A stretch of 64,000 nucleotides of DNA from Pezicula radicicola (lineage: Eukaryota; Ascomycota; Leotiomycetes; Helotiales; Dermateaceae), in the NCBI GenBank assembly GCA_003008705.1, contig PDUO01000002.1, forward strand, positions 762,898 through 826,897, in the 5' to 3' direction. Each line of letters opens with the position of its first letter. The stretch's first letter is position 1. A program made the position numbers and the translations under genes. This document shows, piece by piece, positions 46,327-59,629 of this stretch. The notes under the pieces are model-generated. The model worked only from the letters and a program-made list of their open reading frames with translations, was not told where the DNA came from and made no database searches.

Positions 46327-47342
46327 ATCTTAAGGCTCACTCCTAGTGGATTATGCGTCAGACTAGTTGATAACTTGGCAGGGATAAAAGAAGTCTAGTG
46401 TTTTTTTTTGTAAAACTATTGCAGCTGAGACGCGTAGAATTATAGAGATATACCTTAAGAAAATTAAGAATCTCTGAATAAGTTCGTGAATATGGACAAT
46501 ACTAAGAGTAGATAAACAATATACCCCCTCCCGCCTTGATTAGGAATTCCCTTGTTGAACAGTGAAATAAAATGCTTAGATACCTAACACGCTGGTCACC
46601 TCAGTCAATAAAGTGACTTAAAACAAGTAAGTTACTCGGACTAAGTAGGTAAATTAATTTGCCTAAATTCATAAACTAAACGTTTCGTAAGCTCATTGGT
46701 TCAGTTACTCGCTAACTGTCTCAATTACCAACTTATAACATAGTGTAAGTTACTCAAATCAAGTGAGTCACTCAAATAAGTGAGTTACCTACCTACTTAG
46801 GCAAAACATGTTCCTATGTAATTGCTAACCTACTCTAAGATAAGTTAAGTTACGTTATAGAGACTGTATCGAATAGAAATTTTACAGTTTCTATAGGACA
46901 TTATATAGAGTAGTTTAGTAGTTGGCATAATGTTTACCTAGATACTATTCTAAATTTTCTTTACATTATCTCGCCATAGTTTGTCTCCGATAGTTTGAAT
47001 CTGATTTAATAACGTGTAGGTGAGATGATTTTGGTTATTTTGGTGTAGTGTTTCTCTGAAACTCGATTCTTGGGTCAGGGCTAAATTTCGACGTTTAAGA
47101 GCCCTCCAAGTATTTCCAGCTCACATTTGTGACTCTGAATGTACTGTGAATTATCGATGTCCGGATTCAAATACATTAATATTGCAAAAATACCTTGACG
47201 TATCATAGAATACAGTTCTTAGCGAATGTAAATGAGGGGTATTTCACCTTTTCAAGCAATCAGGAGTCCACCAAACCTTCCAACCAAAAGCCCTCTAACC
47301 AAACCAAACAAAAAGAAAAGAAAAGAATGGCTATTAAATGCA
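46327..47342. other. Intergenic between convergent genes, with minisatellite array
   Basis: About 1 kb, AT-rich. The downstream stretch after 46326 is the 3' side of the nine-exon gene; a diverged array lies at 46610-46800 (separate entry). The 47230-47340 region precedes the DUF8004 stop. Confidence 0.5.
46610..46800. repeat. 18-bp minisatellite, diverged array (reverse orientation)
   Basis: Units include AAGTAAGTTACTCGGACTAA, GTAAGTTACTCAAATCAAGT and GAGTCACTCAAATAAGTGAG, reverse complements of CTTGATTTGAGTAACTCA with indels. Confidence 0.65.
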
Positions 47343-49949
47343 TCAAGCTCTAGAGAGAAATTCAAGCAATCCCTCAGTTGTCTCATCTTCATCCTCAACT
47401 CCATCGTCTGTATTCCAATCAACCTTAGCTTGCTTCATCATTTGTGCCAGAGTAGTAGTATCTTTTGATTTGGTAACATCCAGAGGCCGAGGTACAACAA
47501 CCTCCTCTAGCTCCCCAACCGAATAAAAGCTAGTACTGGACATCTTCCTTAGACCTAGACCAGTCATGCCATCTAGAAAGTCCTTGATTGATAGCTTACT
47601 ATCGGCACTATCGCGACGCACCGAATAACAATCAAGTGACATGCAAGTACCGGGAGTTTCGGGCTCTTCAGCTACATCTGAAGTTGACCATTGCGAGGAC
47701 TGCTCCTCGCTTACTGAATACGATGATTCAGAAGATTGTTTCCGGTAAGCTGAATATTCTTCTGCCTCTTCTGTAATTGGAAGTGGATCTATTGTCTTGT
47801 CGGCGATATTTGTTCCGTTGCCGTAGCCTGAAATAAGGATTTCATGGTGAGATAAGCGACGAGGCGTTGGGTGCACGAGTTCGGGCATGCTGCCTAGAGA
47901 GTTGAGAGCTCGCTTTACGCTCCCCTTTTTAGCCGGACTTGAGAGAGAGGAAGTTAGGCTTATTGTGCTGTTTGGGCGTGTAGGTATATGACCCGTTGAG
48001 GTGAAATGTTCTACATCTTGCTTGCTTTCTGGAGAAGCAGAAAAGACCGAGTTGGTCCTAAAAAGCGAGGGCGGAATTGATGTTCTGATTTCCAATTTTG
48101 ATGGCCCGGGGAGGCTGTGAGAGTGTTTGTGCGCACGTGGAAGTCTGTCATTCCAAGGTGGTAATCCTGTCGTCTTGACGCAGAGAAAGTATGGTACCTC
48201 ATTACTATCCCGGACCTGTTCTGGAACTGCAGTTGCTGAGAGAAGCGTTTGAAATATAGCATAGATAGCAAACCATCTCACTTTCCGTGCCTCTATGCTA
48301 GAGATTCTGTCGGCTTTGTCTACTTTCATTGTTGAGAATACGTATTCCTTTTCAAATCCACGATACGCCCTTACAAGACTACTCTCGTAGAGTTCTGAGT
48401 CCGCGCGATTTGTGGCTTTCGAGAGAGCAGAGAATGCGACGAGGCGCGAATCTGGCTTTAACTTATCCGTCTTGCCTGGGACCCAAGTCATCCGTCTGCT
48501 TAATCGGCTTGGCGTAGTACTTTCAGCTTCTGGGAGCAGAGGGAGAGGATATAAAAGAGACTCGTGCTTGTAATGCGTATTGAAAGTTGTAATTTGTTCC
48601 CAGATATCCTGCCCCTGTTCAACAGTGTCGAATGTAATGTCTGATGAGGTAAACTGGATATCAGATGCGATCAGTTCCGTGTTGGCGAGAAAGTTGTATA
48701 GATTCTCGAATTCGATGCACATTTGAGAATATATGCCCTTTGGGAATGAATTGGACTTGTTGTACGGAGCCGGAGGGTAATAGCCCAGTTGCTCGACATA
48801 GTAGGCTTGTAGAAATGATCGAAAGCTGTCCAAATGAGCTCGAGAGCCGCGCGAGAGTTCATAACTTAAATCTGAGAGCTCATCCTGCAGGAAGGAGCTG
48901 AGTTTCCTACCGCAGGAATCCAGTCGGAGGTCCATTTCCACTTTGGATCGGCCAATCAAAGCCCGTGATAATCTATTTACTTGCTAAATGGACTTAGTAA
49001 CGTAAAATTATTACTAGTTTGCGACGCCAAGACCTACCTCATATCCTGGACTATAAATAAGGTCATCGTACATTCCCGTACAATGGGCAAAGGAGTCGAT
49101 ATAAAGGTCCTTGAACCGGAAGTGTTCTGCGAAGAACAGCACTCCGAGTGCATGGTCGGGGGATCTCAAATCTGAATACCCTTCCTCGTCCATGTACTCC
49201 ATGATGTCTTTCACGTTATCTTGATCCTCACATCTCCACTCTTCCATGGAGTTGAGTAGGCCGACCAATGCACCGCCTAAATGTGTACCGACTAAGGACA
49301 AACCAAACATCCAGGCAAAGAAATTTCGTGTTGCCATATGATGTATGAACGCATGCTCTTTTGCTGCAGTTGAAGGTGCTGGAATATAAAGCTCGAATTT
49401 TTCGGTTCGGGAGGGTTGGCCATAGTAACCACCATCAGTACTGCTGCTTGCATCTGAAATTGGCGAGCCTATGCGTTCATGGCGCATAAAATTCTCGATC
49501 AAAGGTTGGCAGTAAGTTGAGACGAGGGCGTTGATGGGAATTCGGAATGCCGGTCCTCTTTGCGACTGTCCGTACGCATAGAGGTGAACCAGACAATTAC
49601 CATCTGGAAACCAGAGTTCAGGATCCTTTATGAGCAAGCAATAAGTGACTGTAATAAGTTTAGATGCTGGAGGACTCACCCTTCTTAGACCATCCCATTG
49701 TGTTGAGCTCTTCAATATCCCATCCCATCTCCTGATATTTGTGTCTTTTGAAGCAGAGCGCATACTGAGTGAGTTTTCCTTGAAAGAGTTGCGTTTCTTC
49801 CAGCCTCGCTCTCTGCATGAAACCCCTCTGTAAAGTCGAGTATCTTTAGGGGAGAACGAACGCCTTCTTTCTGGTGACGTGACTCAATACCTATATCTAA
49901 GAGAGGGACTCCGTACTGGAGGAGATGGGGCACCGACCTGGCCAACCAT
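47343..49949 (-). CDS. DUF8004-like fungal protein (four exons, 811 aa)
   Basis: Function unknown. Exons 49949-49891, 49827-49680, 49625-49038 and 48983-47343 join with introns of 63, 54 and 54 nt to 811 codons. The core, WDGLRR spliced to DPELWFPDGNCLVHLYAYG, then GPAFRIPINALVSTYCQPLI, is the pattern I associate with fungal DUF8004 proteins. A helical region follows, with HMATRNFFAWMFGLSLVGTH. The C-terminal half is serine-rich and probably disordered, and ends in acidic DDGVEDEDETTEGLLEFLSR. The second intron (49679-49626) has no in-frame stop and could be retained as 18 extra residues. The third acceptor was set at 48984, which yields YSPGYEQVNRLSRALIGRSK. The N terminus before the conserved core is short and basic. 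Start choice is inferred. Confidence 0.75.
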
Positions 49950-52900
49950 AGTCAAGGCAATGCTCGTGGAGATATTCAAGCCCCGCGAGTTCATGTGAGA
50001 TGTTATTGGCCAATGCTGAAGCGAAGTGCTCTCTGGCTGGAATAAGTTACACCGCTAAAAGCATTAAGCTCAAAAGAGCCTGGGCACCACAAAATTAAGG
50101 GTTGAGGGTCCCCCGAAGACCCAGGAGAGTTCTTGATTTGAGATCGTCGCTGCTAACGGACGAGCCCCAAGCGCCTGGGTAAGGCTGGGTCCCGACAACT
50201 CGACGGATCTGCGAGTTAAAGCTGTGGGTCGAGGGGATGTGACGTGTGCGGTGGTGCAAAAAGAGACACAGGCAAGATGCAAGTAGAAAAGTGAAAAAAT
50301 GCGGATTTGCGTGGTATCAGAGGAACACTTGAGTGGTGATATACTCTTTTGAGTCTGTCTCAAATTTCAGCCGATAGCCATAAATTATAAATGGCTGCCC
50401 ATGTCCAATGATAAGGAGAAGAGAAGCATGCAATTCTGCCTCTTGTGCAGCAGCAGCATACTCTCAATTGAGTCGATCCATCACCTTCGGAGCCTTGGCC
50501 TAAAGGCACAGGGGAGTCAGCCATCAAGCAAGCCCTCAGCCGCCATTCGGCTTTGGCGGTCTTGGCAACATCCACCAGATCCTAGTTCCAGGTTGTGTGG
50601 AGCAAAGTGGCGCATCAAGTCGAGATCCTTAGGAGTGGGAATGGCCTTCAGCGACCTGACATGGCGTGACCCTAAACCCTTCCTAGAGGAGCGAGAGGTT
50701 GGTATTAGTGTTACAGAAGAACGACATGTGTAGAATGTTCTTGTGCTAGAGAACTCCGGAGCCTGCAACTGTTTGGTGGACGATGATACGGAGGTACCGG
50801 TACTGTACTGCAGAAGGAGAAAGAGGTTGTCGTCCTCCTTTTCCATTGTGTTCAGTTGGTGATCTGTGCCAACCTCCAGGGGGCTTCGCAGATCGCCGCT
50901 TGATCAACGCAGATCCAATTGCAATTGACGTCGCTTGATTCCAACCCTGAATGCATCCTCGGGTACTGGTCGTGGACAAACTTTGAATGACTGTCTGCAA
51001 CCATCATCGCCATTACAAGATCGCAAGGTGCACTAGTAGCTTTCATGGAATCGTGGTAAGGTCGAGATGGACGCCACTTTTCACCAATAGCGCATTTCTT
51101 CCGACGTCGCCACGGAGGCCTGTGGCTTATGGTAATCTGCTGGCAATGCATGCATGAGCTTGCCTCAATTTCGGATTTTTTTATCGCTCCTGATTGTGGT
51201 GTGCCTGGACGTGTTCCATGTGTAAACTTTTCTATTTCCCTAGAACACATGAAGCATTTGTCGATCCAGCAAACCGGGGAGCAAATACCAAGTCCCCACT
51301 TCTTGGATTTTGCTTTGTACTTTTTTACTCTTCATTTAGTTCATCATTACACTGTTCTCACATCACCATCATTGGAATTCTTTGGTCTTCTGTGAAGGCA
51401 AAAGAGCTCGGAAGTTGAGCATGCCGTTTGCGGGCACTAGATCTTTGTCCTAGAGACTTGATGGATTTCTGACTCTGTCTATCATTTCATACTCGATACA
51501 GCTCACGACGAAAGCAGACATGCTGCATTCCTCGCATGGAAACCTAAATCGTTGGTCTGAGAGAGAGCTCCAGAGAAGCAACTTGGAGTTGAGCTTTAAT
51601 AGCCATGATGAAAAGTGGGGTTAATTTCAAAGGAGAAATCCAAGATTCATTTTCATTTATGAGAAAATATTACCTAGCAGCATGAATGCGTCAATTTTAG
51701 TGCTCAATAATGTACCATCCTCATTTCTTATTTTCATTCAACAGCCGACTAAGGTCCACGAACATTGCAAGCGGAGAGACTTGAATTTCGGACTTTGGTG
51801 ACAAACGTATTTGTTAAAATGCAAGACGAAAGTTCTTCGTTCTAGCTGAGTTCCTCTTGAAATCACGAACTTCGAAAGAGCTTTCACCGATGACAGATAA
51901 TTACACTGAGGGTCATTGTCGTATTAAAAGCCTGTAAGAAGTACGGGTAGCCATGAGACTCAGGCTTCTTCGGTCAAAGGAAGTCTGCAGAACCTTCCGG
52001 ACGATCCGGATTGTGGGTAAGCACCGCGATCATACCGATGATTAGAATCTGTATTCAAACGCATATAAAATCAAGGAAAAAGTGTTCGATACAACTTTCG
52101 TGTAAAGAAAGTAATCCGGTCGCTACTTTAACTTCTTCGGAAAATAGAAAGGAACAAAACCGAAGTCGAGTCAACCCAAAAGCTACTGTCCACTGCGTTG
52201 AAAAGACGGAGTTTGTATCCGCGTCTATCTAATGCGCATTTCGGCCCCGAGCTGGATTCTTGTCTTTTCACTTTTGTAGAAGCCTCGGAAGGGATTCTTC
52301 TGTAGCAACCAGGACGTTTCCCGTAGCTTGCAGACACTGCCGTGCGCGCGACTATTCATGAGTATAAGTAAACTAACCGTCATGTTGGAGCATAATTGGT
52401 AGCTTAGGGACTTCAGGTAACTTACTGGATTTGAGTAACTCACTTCATTTAAGGGACTGACCTGATTTAGCAAAATGACTTGATAGTTACTGACTTGATC
52501 TGAGTAACCCTGACCTGACTTATCTTTAGTCACTCACTTGATTTTGGCATCCTACTTGATTTGCGTGCCTGAACTGATTGGATAACTGACTTGATTCGGA
52601 TAATTTCGTTTGATCTTATGTGACCGGGCATTACGACCGACTCATGCTTGTTCGAAGCGAATAGATAAGGTACGAAGAAAACAGTGCTTGCGTAGGTATT
52701 TAACGTCAATGATGTCACAATGAAGTAAGATGAAAGATGAGTAGTTGATAAGAATTTCCGTTGTGCTTCCTGGTTTCATCATAGCTTTGAACTCTTGAAT
52801 AACCATTTAATTCTAGGGAAGAAGTAGGTAGATTGGTTGCAATGTTGAAACTTGCTGTTCACTAGGTTCGTCCGAAAGATAGCCGAAACCTTCCATTCCT

Positions 52901-53851
52901 CCCTTCAATCCTGAACAAGCACTGCATGTCGTCCTTGTTTGGGAAATATCATATTAGAATAATAAATAAGAGGAGTATACACACATAATTCTCCTGTTAC
53001 GAGTTATTATCCAATTCCAGAGGCCGCATCTGTGGTGTCTTGGATTACAAAGTGCTGTTGGTAGAACAGATAGGTAGAGAATAAATACCTAGGAACCGAG
53101 GTGATAGAAAGCACTAAGGCTAGTTATTATCTCGTAACCACCCCATCAGGGCTATTAGAATGCAGGCTATGTAGTGTTGTCTATGGGATCGGAACGAGGC
53201 GATAATTTTGCTTTGGCTATCACGATGTAAGATGTTGTACAGAACTACACCGTAGCTTGCCCTGACATATACTGCACGAGCCAGTCGGACGAGGCACCTA
53301 GACAAAGAACATCAAACGATCGTGGAGAACAATGGATAATGTTGGAGATGCAGGTGGAGATAGATCTTGGGAGATCTGACGCCTTCCCCCATTCCTCCAA
53401 GCCCACTTTTTAAGGAGGAGGCTCTTTTTCACCCAAGAACTTCGGCCCCACTAAAACATCCACAGCTCTTTCTTAAAAAGGTCTAGCTCCGGACCTAGCG
53501 CGTCCGCGTTGAACCTCACCTCTCTTGTGAGGTGTGAGGATACATGGTGCAGCAAGACATCCAGCGTCCATACTGTCGACCAGCGCGTGTATTATTGCTT
53601 CACTTGTAAGATTACGCCCTACACTGGATACTGCCGGCGACTTTCCGATGCGCTCCATCTGCCTTGCGCTCGCTCCCGACGACCTCCTCACCTTTGCGCC
53701 CCTGTCGAGAGAACGCGTTCACTTTCACCATTTGGTTCTGGAAAACTCCCTCTCCAAACCTCCTCAATCTCGTCACCGCCTGGAATCACCGCCTCGCGAT
53801 AAGACGAAAACAGCACGATAGGACCTCCCATCGCGCAATATAGAATCGATC
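49950..53851. other. Gene-free region, 3.9 kb
   Basis: No frame with family support on either strand; candidates (for example 50852-51250, 50517-50846) overlap and lack motifs. It includes the DUF8004 promoter at its left and the NTO1 promoter at its right, and a minisatellite array at 52410-52615. Confidence 0.5.
52410..52615 (+). repeat. 18-bp minisatellite, longest array
   Basis: About ten degenerate units, for example CTGGATTTGAGTAACTCA, CTTCATTTAAGGGACTGA, CTTGATTTTGGCATCCTA, CTTGATTTGCGTGCCTGA and ACTGATTGGATAACTGA. Units drift in length between 15 and 23 bp. Confidence 0.75.
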
Positions 53852-56800
53852 ATGGCGCCTGACGCAGATACAATGGCCTCACGGCCTGTTGCAACCCCTC
53901 GACCGAAGCGCAGCCTTCCACCAAAGCCAACCCCGGTCATCGCCCCTGCTCCAGCTTCAGCACGAAGGTCCAACAAAGCAACCCCTTCAAACGATACCGA
54001 GTCATCAGAACCGCCTAAGAAGAAGCAGAAGTTGAAGTACATTCCAGGTGGGCCTGGTGGGGGAGGGCGATACGTTGACGAGGACACTGGGTTGGAGATC
54101 CCAGTTGGCGGTACAGGTCCGGGTGGTTACAACTACGTTGGGCCTCGTGGTCGCATAGGACCAGCAAACGCCAAGAAGGGTATTGTACCTGTTGTGTATC
54201 CTTCGAGGAGAGATCGGAGCCAGAGAACAAGACCAACACTGCCCCGAATACAACAACCTCAAATGACGTCCAGTTCAAGCTCTGCAGCTCAGATTGCTGC
54301 TGCAGTACAAAGTGATGGGTATAAGCCAAGGGAAGAGAGAGGTTGGGAGGAGTTCCACCCTGACCTTGATATCGATGCGCCTATGAACACTATCTGCACT
54401 AGTATGGTTGAAGAAGCACCACCAGAGTCAAGGCCTATTACCCCCGCACGTAGACCACAGTCTGCAAACGGTTCTGCCAAAGGCGCTCGCACTGGAGAAG
54501 ATGATCAAGCGGGAGGCAAGACTGGTAGTGAGGGCGGTCTTACAACACCTTCTGGCTCTGTCAACGGTGGCGAGCTTGCCGTAACGATCAAAATCCCCGG
54601 GACACCAGGCGGTGGTAAGCGGAGACCTGGTCGACCACCGAAAGACCCCATAGCGTTCTTCACGGCCAGAGCATTAAAGCAGAACCCTGGCCTCGCTGTA
54701 CAGATTGCGACGCCAAGCCCGAAGACACAAGTACAACAGACACCAAGAATAACAACTGTGCAGAATACGAATCCCAAGGAGAAGTTAATACTACCTCCAC
54801 CTTCTTATAGAAAGAGCGACACACTTGCGAGATTCGAAGACAAGTCTTTGGGCTTGGAAAGCTATGTTGAGCAGTCAATGGCAAACGTTGGATATCAGAT
54901 TACTGATCTCTTTGTTCGCCCAGAAATTGAACTCATAAAGGCTTCGGATATCAATTTGGATGAGGATCCTTCGGATATGCGTGTTGAGTATGATATGGAC
55001 GAGCAGGACTGCCAGTGGTTGCAGGCTTACAATGTGGAACGCAAAGCTGCTGGTGTTCCAGAAATCACCAGAGAGATACTCGAAATAACCCTCACAAAGA
55101 TTGAGAAGGAATGGCATGCTCTGGAAAAGAGAATCCCTAAGCCCAACCCGAAGCCACCACAAACACATCGGCCTAGATCTAGTTCTGCAGCCGCTGTGAA
55201 TGGAGAGCCACAAGCTGGAGAGGAGCAAGATAGCAAGTGTGCTATATGCGACGATGGTGATTGTGAGAATACAAATGCGATTGTGTTCTGTGACGGATGT
55301 GACTTGGCGGTCCACCAGGAGTGTTATGGCGTTCCCTTCATCCCTGAAGGCCAATGGCTTTGTCGAAAATGTCTACTGATAGGTCGAGGCATTCCGGTAA
55401 GTGAAATACATCCACCACTTTTCAAAATGCTAACGTTTATCGTCAGACTTGCATCTTCTGTCCTAATACGGATGGTGCGTTTAAGCAAACCAATGCTACA
55501 AAGTGGGCCCATCTTCTATGCTCCATGTGGATCCCAGAAGTTTCGCTTGGAAACCACAGCTTTATGGAGCCCGTCCAGGATGTTGAGAAGGTGCCTAAAC
55601 AACGATGGAAGCTCCATTGCTACATCTGCAATCAAAAGATGGGAGCGTGTATTCAGTGCACGAACAAATCTTGTTACGATGCATTCCATGTTACTTGCGC
55701 ACGAAAAGCCGGACTCTTCTTGAAGATGAAAGACAGCAATGGCAGACTGGCAATTGATGAGAATTCTGTTCTTCAGGCATGCTGTCATAAACACACACCG
55801 AAAGAATACGCCAGGGAAAATGATGTCGCGACAACAACTCGAGATGCACAGCGGTTCTACAAGAAGGCTATGAAAGGTCGGATATGGGCAGACAGTCAGG
55901 AATCAGCTTTAGCAATGGCCGCAGAACATCGCCATGCTGTAACCGAACATCAGCCTGACGAATCGCAACTGACAGGTGCAAAGGTCTCACAGACTCTTGC
56001 GGACAGCAAAAAGAAAGGCGGGAAACCTTCAAATGTTTGGAAGCTCCCCTCCGGTGCTCCAGTAATACCACATGCCGTATTCAGTATCATCGAGAGCTCG
56101 TTACAACGCTTCAATATTCAGAAACGTAAAGATTGGACAACAGACGCTTGTAGATACTGGACGTTGAAACGAGAAGCACGGAGAGGCGCTCCTCTTCTTA
56201 AACGATTACAGCTACAGATGGACACCTTCCCGTCGATGGAGCTCACACGAAGAGACTTTCCAGGCATGGGCCCTGCAGGAAAAACACGCCTTGATCGGAG
56301 AATCGCCTTTGCGAAGCAACTGGTTGAAGATCTGGAGAAGCTCTCAGAATTGGCGCATGAGGTTAAAGACAGAGAGGTACAAAAGTACCAGGCAGCTGAA
56401 CTTCAACGAGATATCACATACAGTGTGTACTTTCCGGTGGCAAAACTACTCTTCCCAATCATGGCTGAAGCGAAGAGGTAAGCATTCTTTTTATATGCTA
56501 CAACACCATTCACTAACTTAGTATAGGCTCGATGAGAAGAAAAATGTCTTCACCCACGGTCTGTTACAGTTGGAAGAGAAAGTCAATGCACTGTTTTACG
56601 TCACTGCACTAGTTTTTGCGGAAGATTTCACCAAGATTTTCCGGACTGAACTTGGGGCCAGCGCTACAAATTCAGACGATGCTGGTGGTAAGGATGACAA
56701 GTCCTCGCCATCAAAGAAATCTGCTGTTGAGGTAAGAGAACGGAAGAAACACGCCAAGAGAATCATCAAGGCTGTAACTCCACAATTTGAAATTGCCGTT

Positions 56801-57613
56801 CGTGCGGAGGCAGAGCTCAGCAACAAGCCGACCGATGATCTTTTAAAGGAACTTAGGGGTATACTAGATGGAGCTGCACAGTCATCACCTGATTCGACCA
56901 CGGGCTCTTCGGGTGACGCAGGCACTCTTAATGACAATGAGCATTTCAATGGGGACGCCATGGCCATCGATAGCCCAACAAAGACAAGTCCCTCGAAGCG
57001 GACCGGAACTAGACGTACGAATGGCATCAAACCCGAACAATCCGATGAACAGCCTGTAGCTAATGAGCCTATTGATTTTATGGCTATTGATGCAAGCGTT
57101 GGCGATGATGTCGAAAACACCCAACCTGATCCTACCGTGCCTACCGTAGCGGAAGATTCAATGCTCACTGAAGTCAACGGCAATGTGACTCAAGCCAAAC
57201 CACCACACCTTAACGGTATCAAAGGTGCAACTTCTACACCCCCAGATACCAACGGTTATGTCTCAGCCCCTGAGATTCAACAACCCAACCCGCCAACTCC
57301 ACCTGTTTCCAACGGCGGAATTGGTACAGAGACTCTTGACACTCTTGTCAACGGCGGCATTCCGCTACATTTTCAGCAGGACTTTCAAATCGAAGGTACG
57401 AACATAACGGAAGAGCCGTGGACTGGTGGTGACGGCACGGAAAGCGAGGACGATTTAACTGATATGGACGACGAAGAGTTGCGAGGATTGGGTGCTGATT
57501 TTGAAGAGGGAGCTGACGGCTTAGAGACTGCAGTGGCCAGAGGTGGCACTGGTAATGCAATCGCTCGTACGAAGAAAGGGAGAGTCAAGAAACGATGGAG
57601 AGGTTATAAGTAA
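53852..57613 (+). CDS. nto1: NTO1/BRPF-like PHD-finger subunit of a histone acetyltransferase complex (three exons)
   Basis: Nto1 is the scaffold of the NuA3-type histone H3 acetyltransferase. Exons 53852-55396, 55447-56477 and 56527-57613 join through 50- and 49-nt introns to 1220 codons. Residues 1-330 are disordered with basic patches and GKRRPGRPPKDP, an AT-hook-like site. The EPL1-like region is near 335-450. The first PHD finger starts near Cys463 (KCAICDDGDCENTNAIVFCD, then CDLAVHQECYGVPFIPEGQW). The extended PHD follows after intron 1 (TCIFCPNTDGAFKQTN, KWAHLLCSMWIPEVSL, then CYICNQKMGACIQC, FHVTCARKAG). A helical segment covers the rest of exon 2. The last exon is acidic, serine-rich and ends basic (KKGRVKKRWRGYK). 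No bromodomain or PWWP domain was seen, as expected for the fungal form. Confidence 0.93.
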
Positions 57614-59629
57614 GCGGTGGGGATTATGGAAGCGAACGAGGTTTGTATCTTGTCTGGACTATGTACCTACTAGACGGCGCTGGGAAATGAATCTCCTTTG
57701 GTGGTTGGAGTTTTGGGGGTGACTGACATGACGATGGGGGAATGCTTTATGGGGGATTATTGCTTGCGCAGGGTATTGACATTTGTAATTGGCCAACGAT
57801 AGGTCTTTGAAGCCCCTTTCTGCCATGAAGCCAGAAATTGTATCAGAAGAGAATAATAATAAGAGTGAAATAACTGAGTCATTTCGTACTGTACCTGGAA
57901 TCTTTACTATTCACATGTGTCGATGCATGCTGTCACAGATACTTTACTCGGTCCGTACAAGGAACGACGTTTGATGTCGTCGCCTTGCACGCTGCGATAT
58001 GATTGATTGATTGGACTTGGTTCGTCTGATCTCAACCTCTTGCCATACGAATCGCTTTGTAAGAGACCATTTTAGCTACAAGCTATGTCGGCATATACTC
58101 TAAGGGATGAGTTACTTAAATTAAGTGAATTACTGAACTACCTAGGTAAATTAGTCGAATCCATTGAGCTACTCAAGCCTATCCCTTATACCTTAATAGA
58201 TAGTTATTTAAAATAAGCTCTGACAAGGCAATTAACACGGCACTTCCGTACCTTCGGAAAGAGACCTTTGGTACAATGCATTGTGCCCTCTTGGCTTTTT
58301 GTCTCGTTTTTAGACCATACCTAACTAAGGTAAGGTACTCCATAGGTAACTATGATTCCCAGGTTGTTGCTCTACCTACATGTACACTACAGTATCGCCT
58401 TCACATGGATGCATCCTGTAAAAGTACGTCATCCCGCTGCCGCCCTTTTTGGCTTTTGGGGTGACAGACTGTTGCTGCGGCGACGACGCGTTGTCCAAGA
58501 CTTACCCCTGACGCGACTTCGTATGCTAATAGCCAATCCTCACCGCCAGCACCAACCCTCAAATCCTAGTGGGCACCGGTCCGTCCCTTGTATGCAGACA
58601 GGTCCCCCCCATGTCACGACTCACGAGCTGCGAGAGCAATTACTTCCACGCAGTTCGTGAATCGTGACAATTCTGCAGCAGGCGCCGGTTGGCTCGTTTC
58701 TCGTGTTGCCATGCGGTGTGAACGGCGAGGTGCATCGCTATTTGCTGGCACCATTGGCCTCTTAACATGTGCCGATAGTGTTCGGGGTTTGTATTGGGCA
58801 GCGGGCCATGGGAAGGACCCAGGAGAGAGGCTGAGAGCGTTTGTTTTGACCCAAGAAGAGCAAATTGAGCCTGTAAATTAATCAATTGGCTCAGTGGCAT
58901 TCGCCGCCGTGATGTGATGGATCATACCTACGTACTCGAGAGACTTGTCGAGTTGCCAATCCTGCACGCGGCGAGAAGAGGGGAAGAAGACGTGCTCACA
59001 CACTCAAAGTAGTCGTGTTGTTCTGTTCTTCATCATCCTGACAACTACAACTGTTCTTGCACTTGGTTCTGGAAAACTCTGATGATACTCCGTATGCCAA
59101 TCATATCACCAGTCTTATTATAATTATCGGCCACCTAACCTCACCAACGCTTCCGGACCACGAATCCCAGGGTTCCGGTTTGTCTCTGTCCAGGGTCGGG
59201 CATATCGGTAGGCTTGCCCAAGATTGCAGCCTCGCTTGTCCAAATTTTGGGTCTGTGTTTTGTTCCCGAGGACACAGCAACCATCGATTCTTTTCCAAAC
59301 CACCACACCCCAGAATCAACGCTTTCCACATATCGAAGTGATCTGATTTGCCTTGTATTGCCAGGACGAGTCGGAATCTCGTGTATTCCAGTGAGCCTGT
59401 TCTTCTTTGCTTGAGCGTTTTCTTGCAGTTGAGGTTTGTTTACGAGGGCAGCATCCGAGAGCAAAAAGTAACCCTTTCATAGTTTTGCACGCATTTATGA
59501 GTCAATGACCCTTTACGACCTACCGAATACCCCACCATTCGCCTCGATACTACCATTCATTGTACATCTATCTAGCAGCTCTGTTGGTACAAGCAATTGC
59601 CTTGGACGTAGCATCGTCATTTCAACGTC
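57614..59629. other. Intergenic, 2 kb
   Basis: Tandem genes flank it. A dispersed element and minisatellite lie at 58041-58185. Otherwise short overlapping frames only; no gene supported. Confidence 0.5.
58041..58185 (+). repeat. Dispersed element copy C with adjoining 18-bp minisatellite
   Basis: Opens with TACGAATCGCTTTGTAAGAG (19 of 20 bases as in copy B), continues to GTCGGCATATACTCTAAGGG, then GATGAGTTACTTAAATTAAG, GTGAATTACTGAACTACC and GAGCTACTCAAGCCTATCCC. The outer blocks CTAAGGGATGAG and CTCAAGCCTATCCCTTA are loosely inverted, so this could be a small inverted-repeat element. Confidence 0.55.

Noticed and set aside
50517..51250. Possible minus-strand gene from overlapping frames at 50.5-51.3 kb
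   Set aside because: No splice plan joins the frames into a protein with any recognisable motif.
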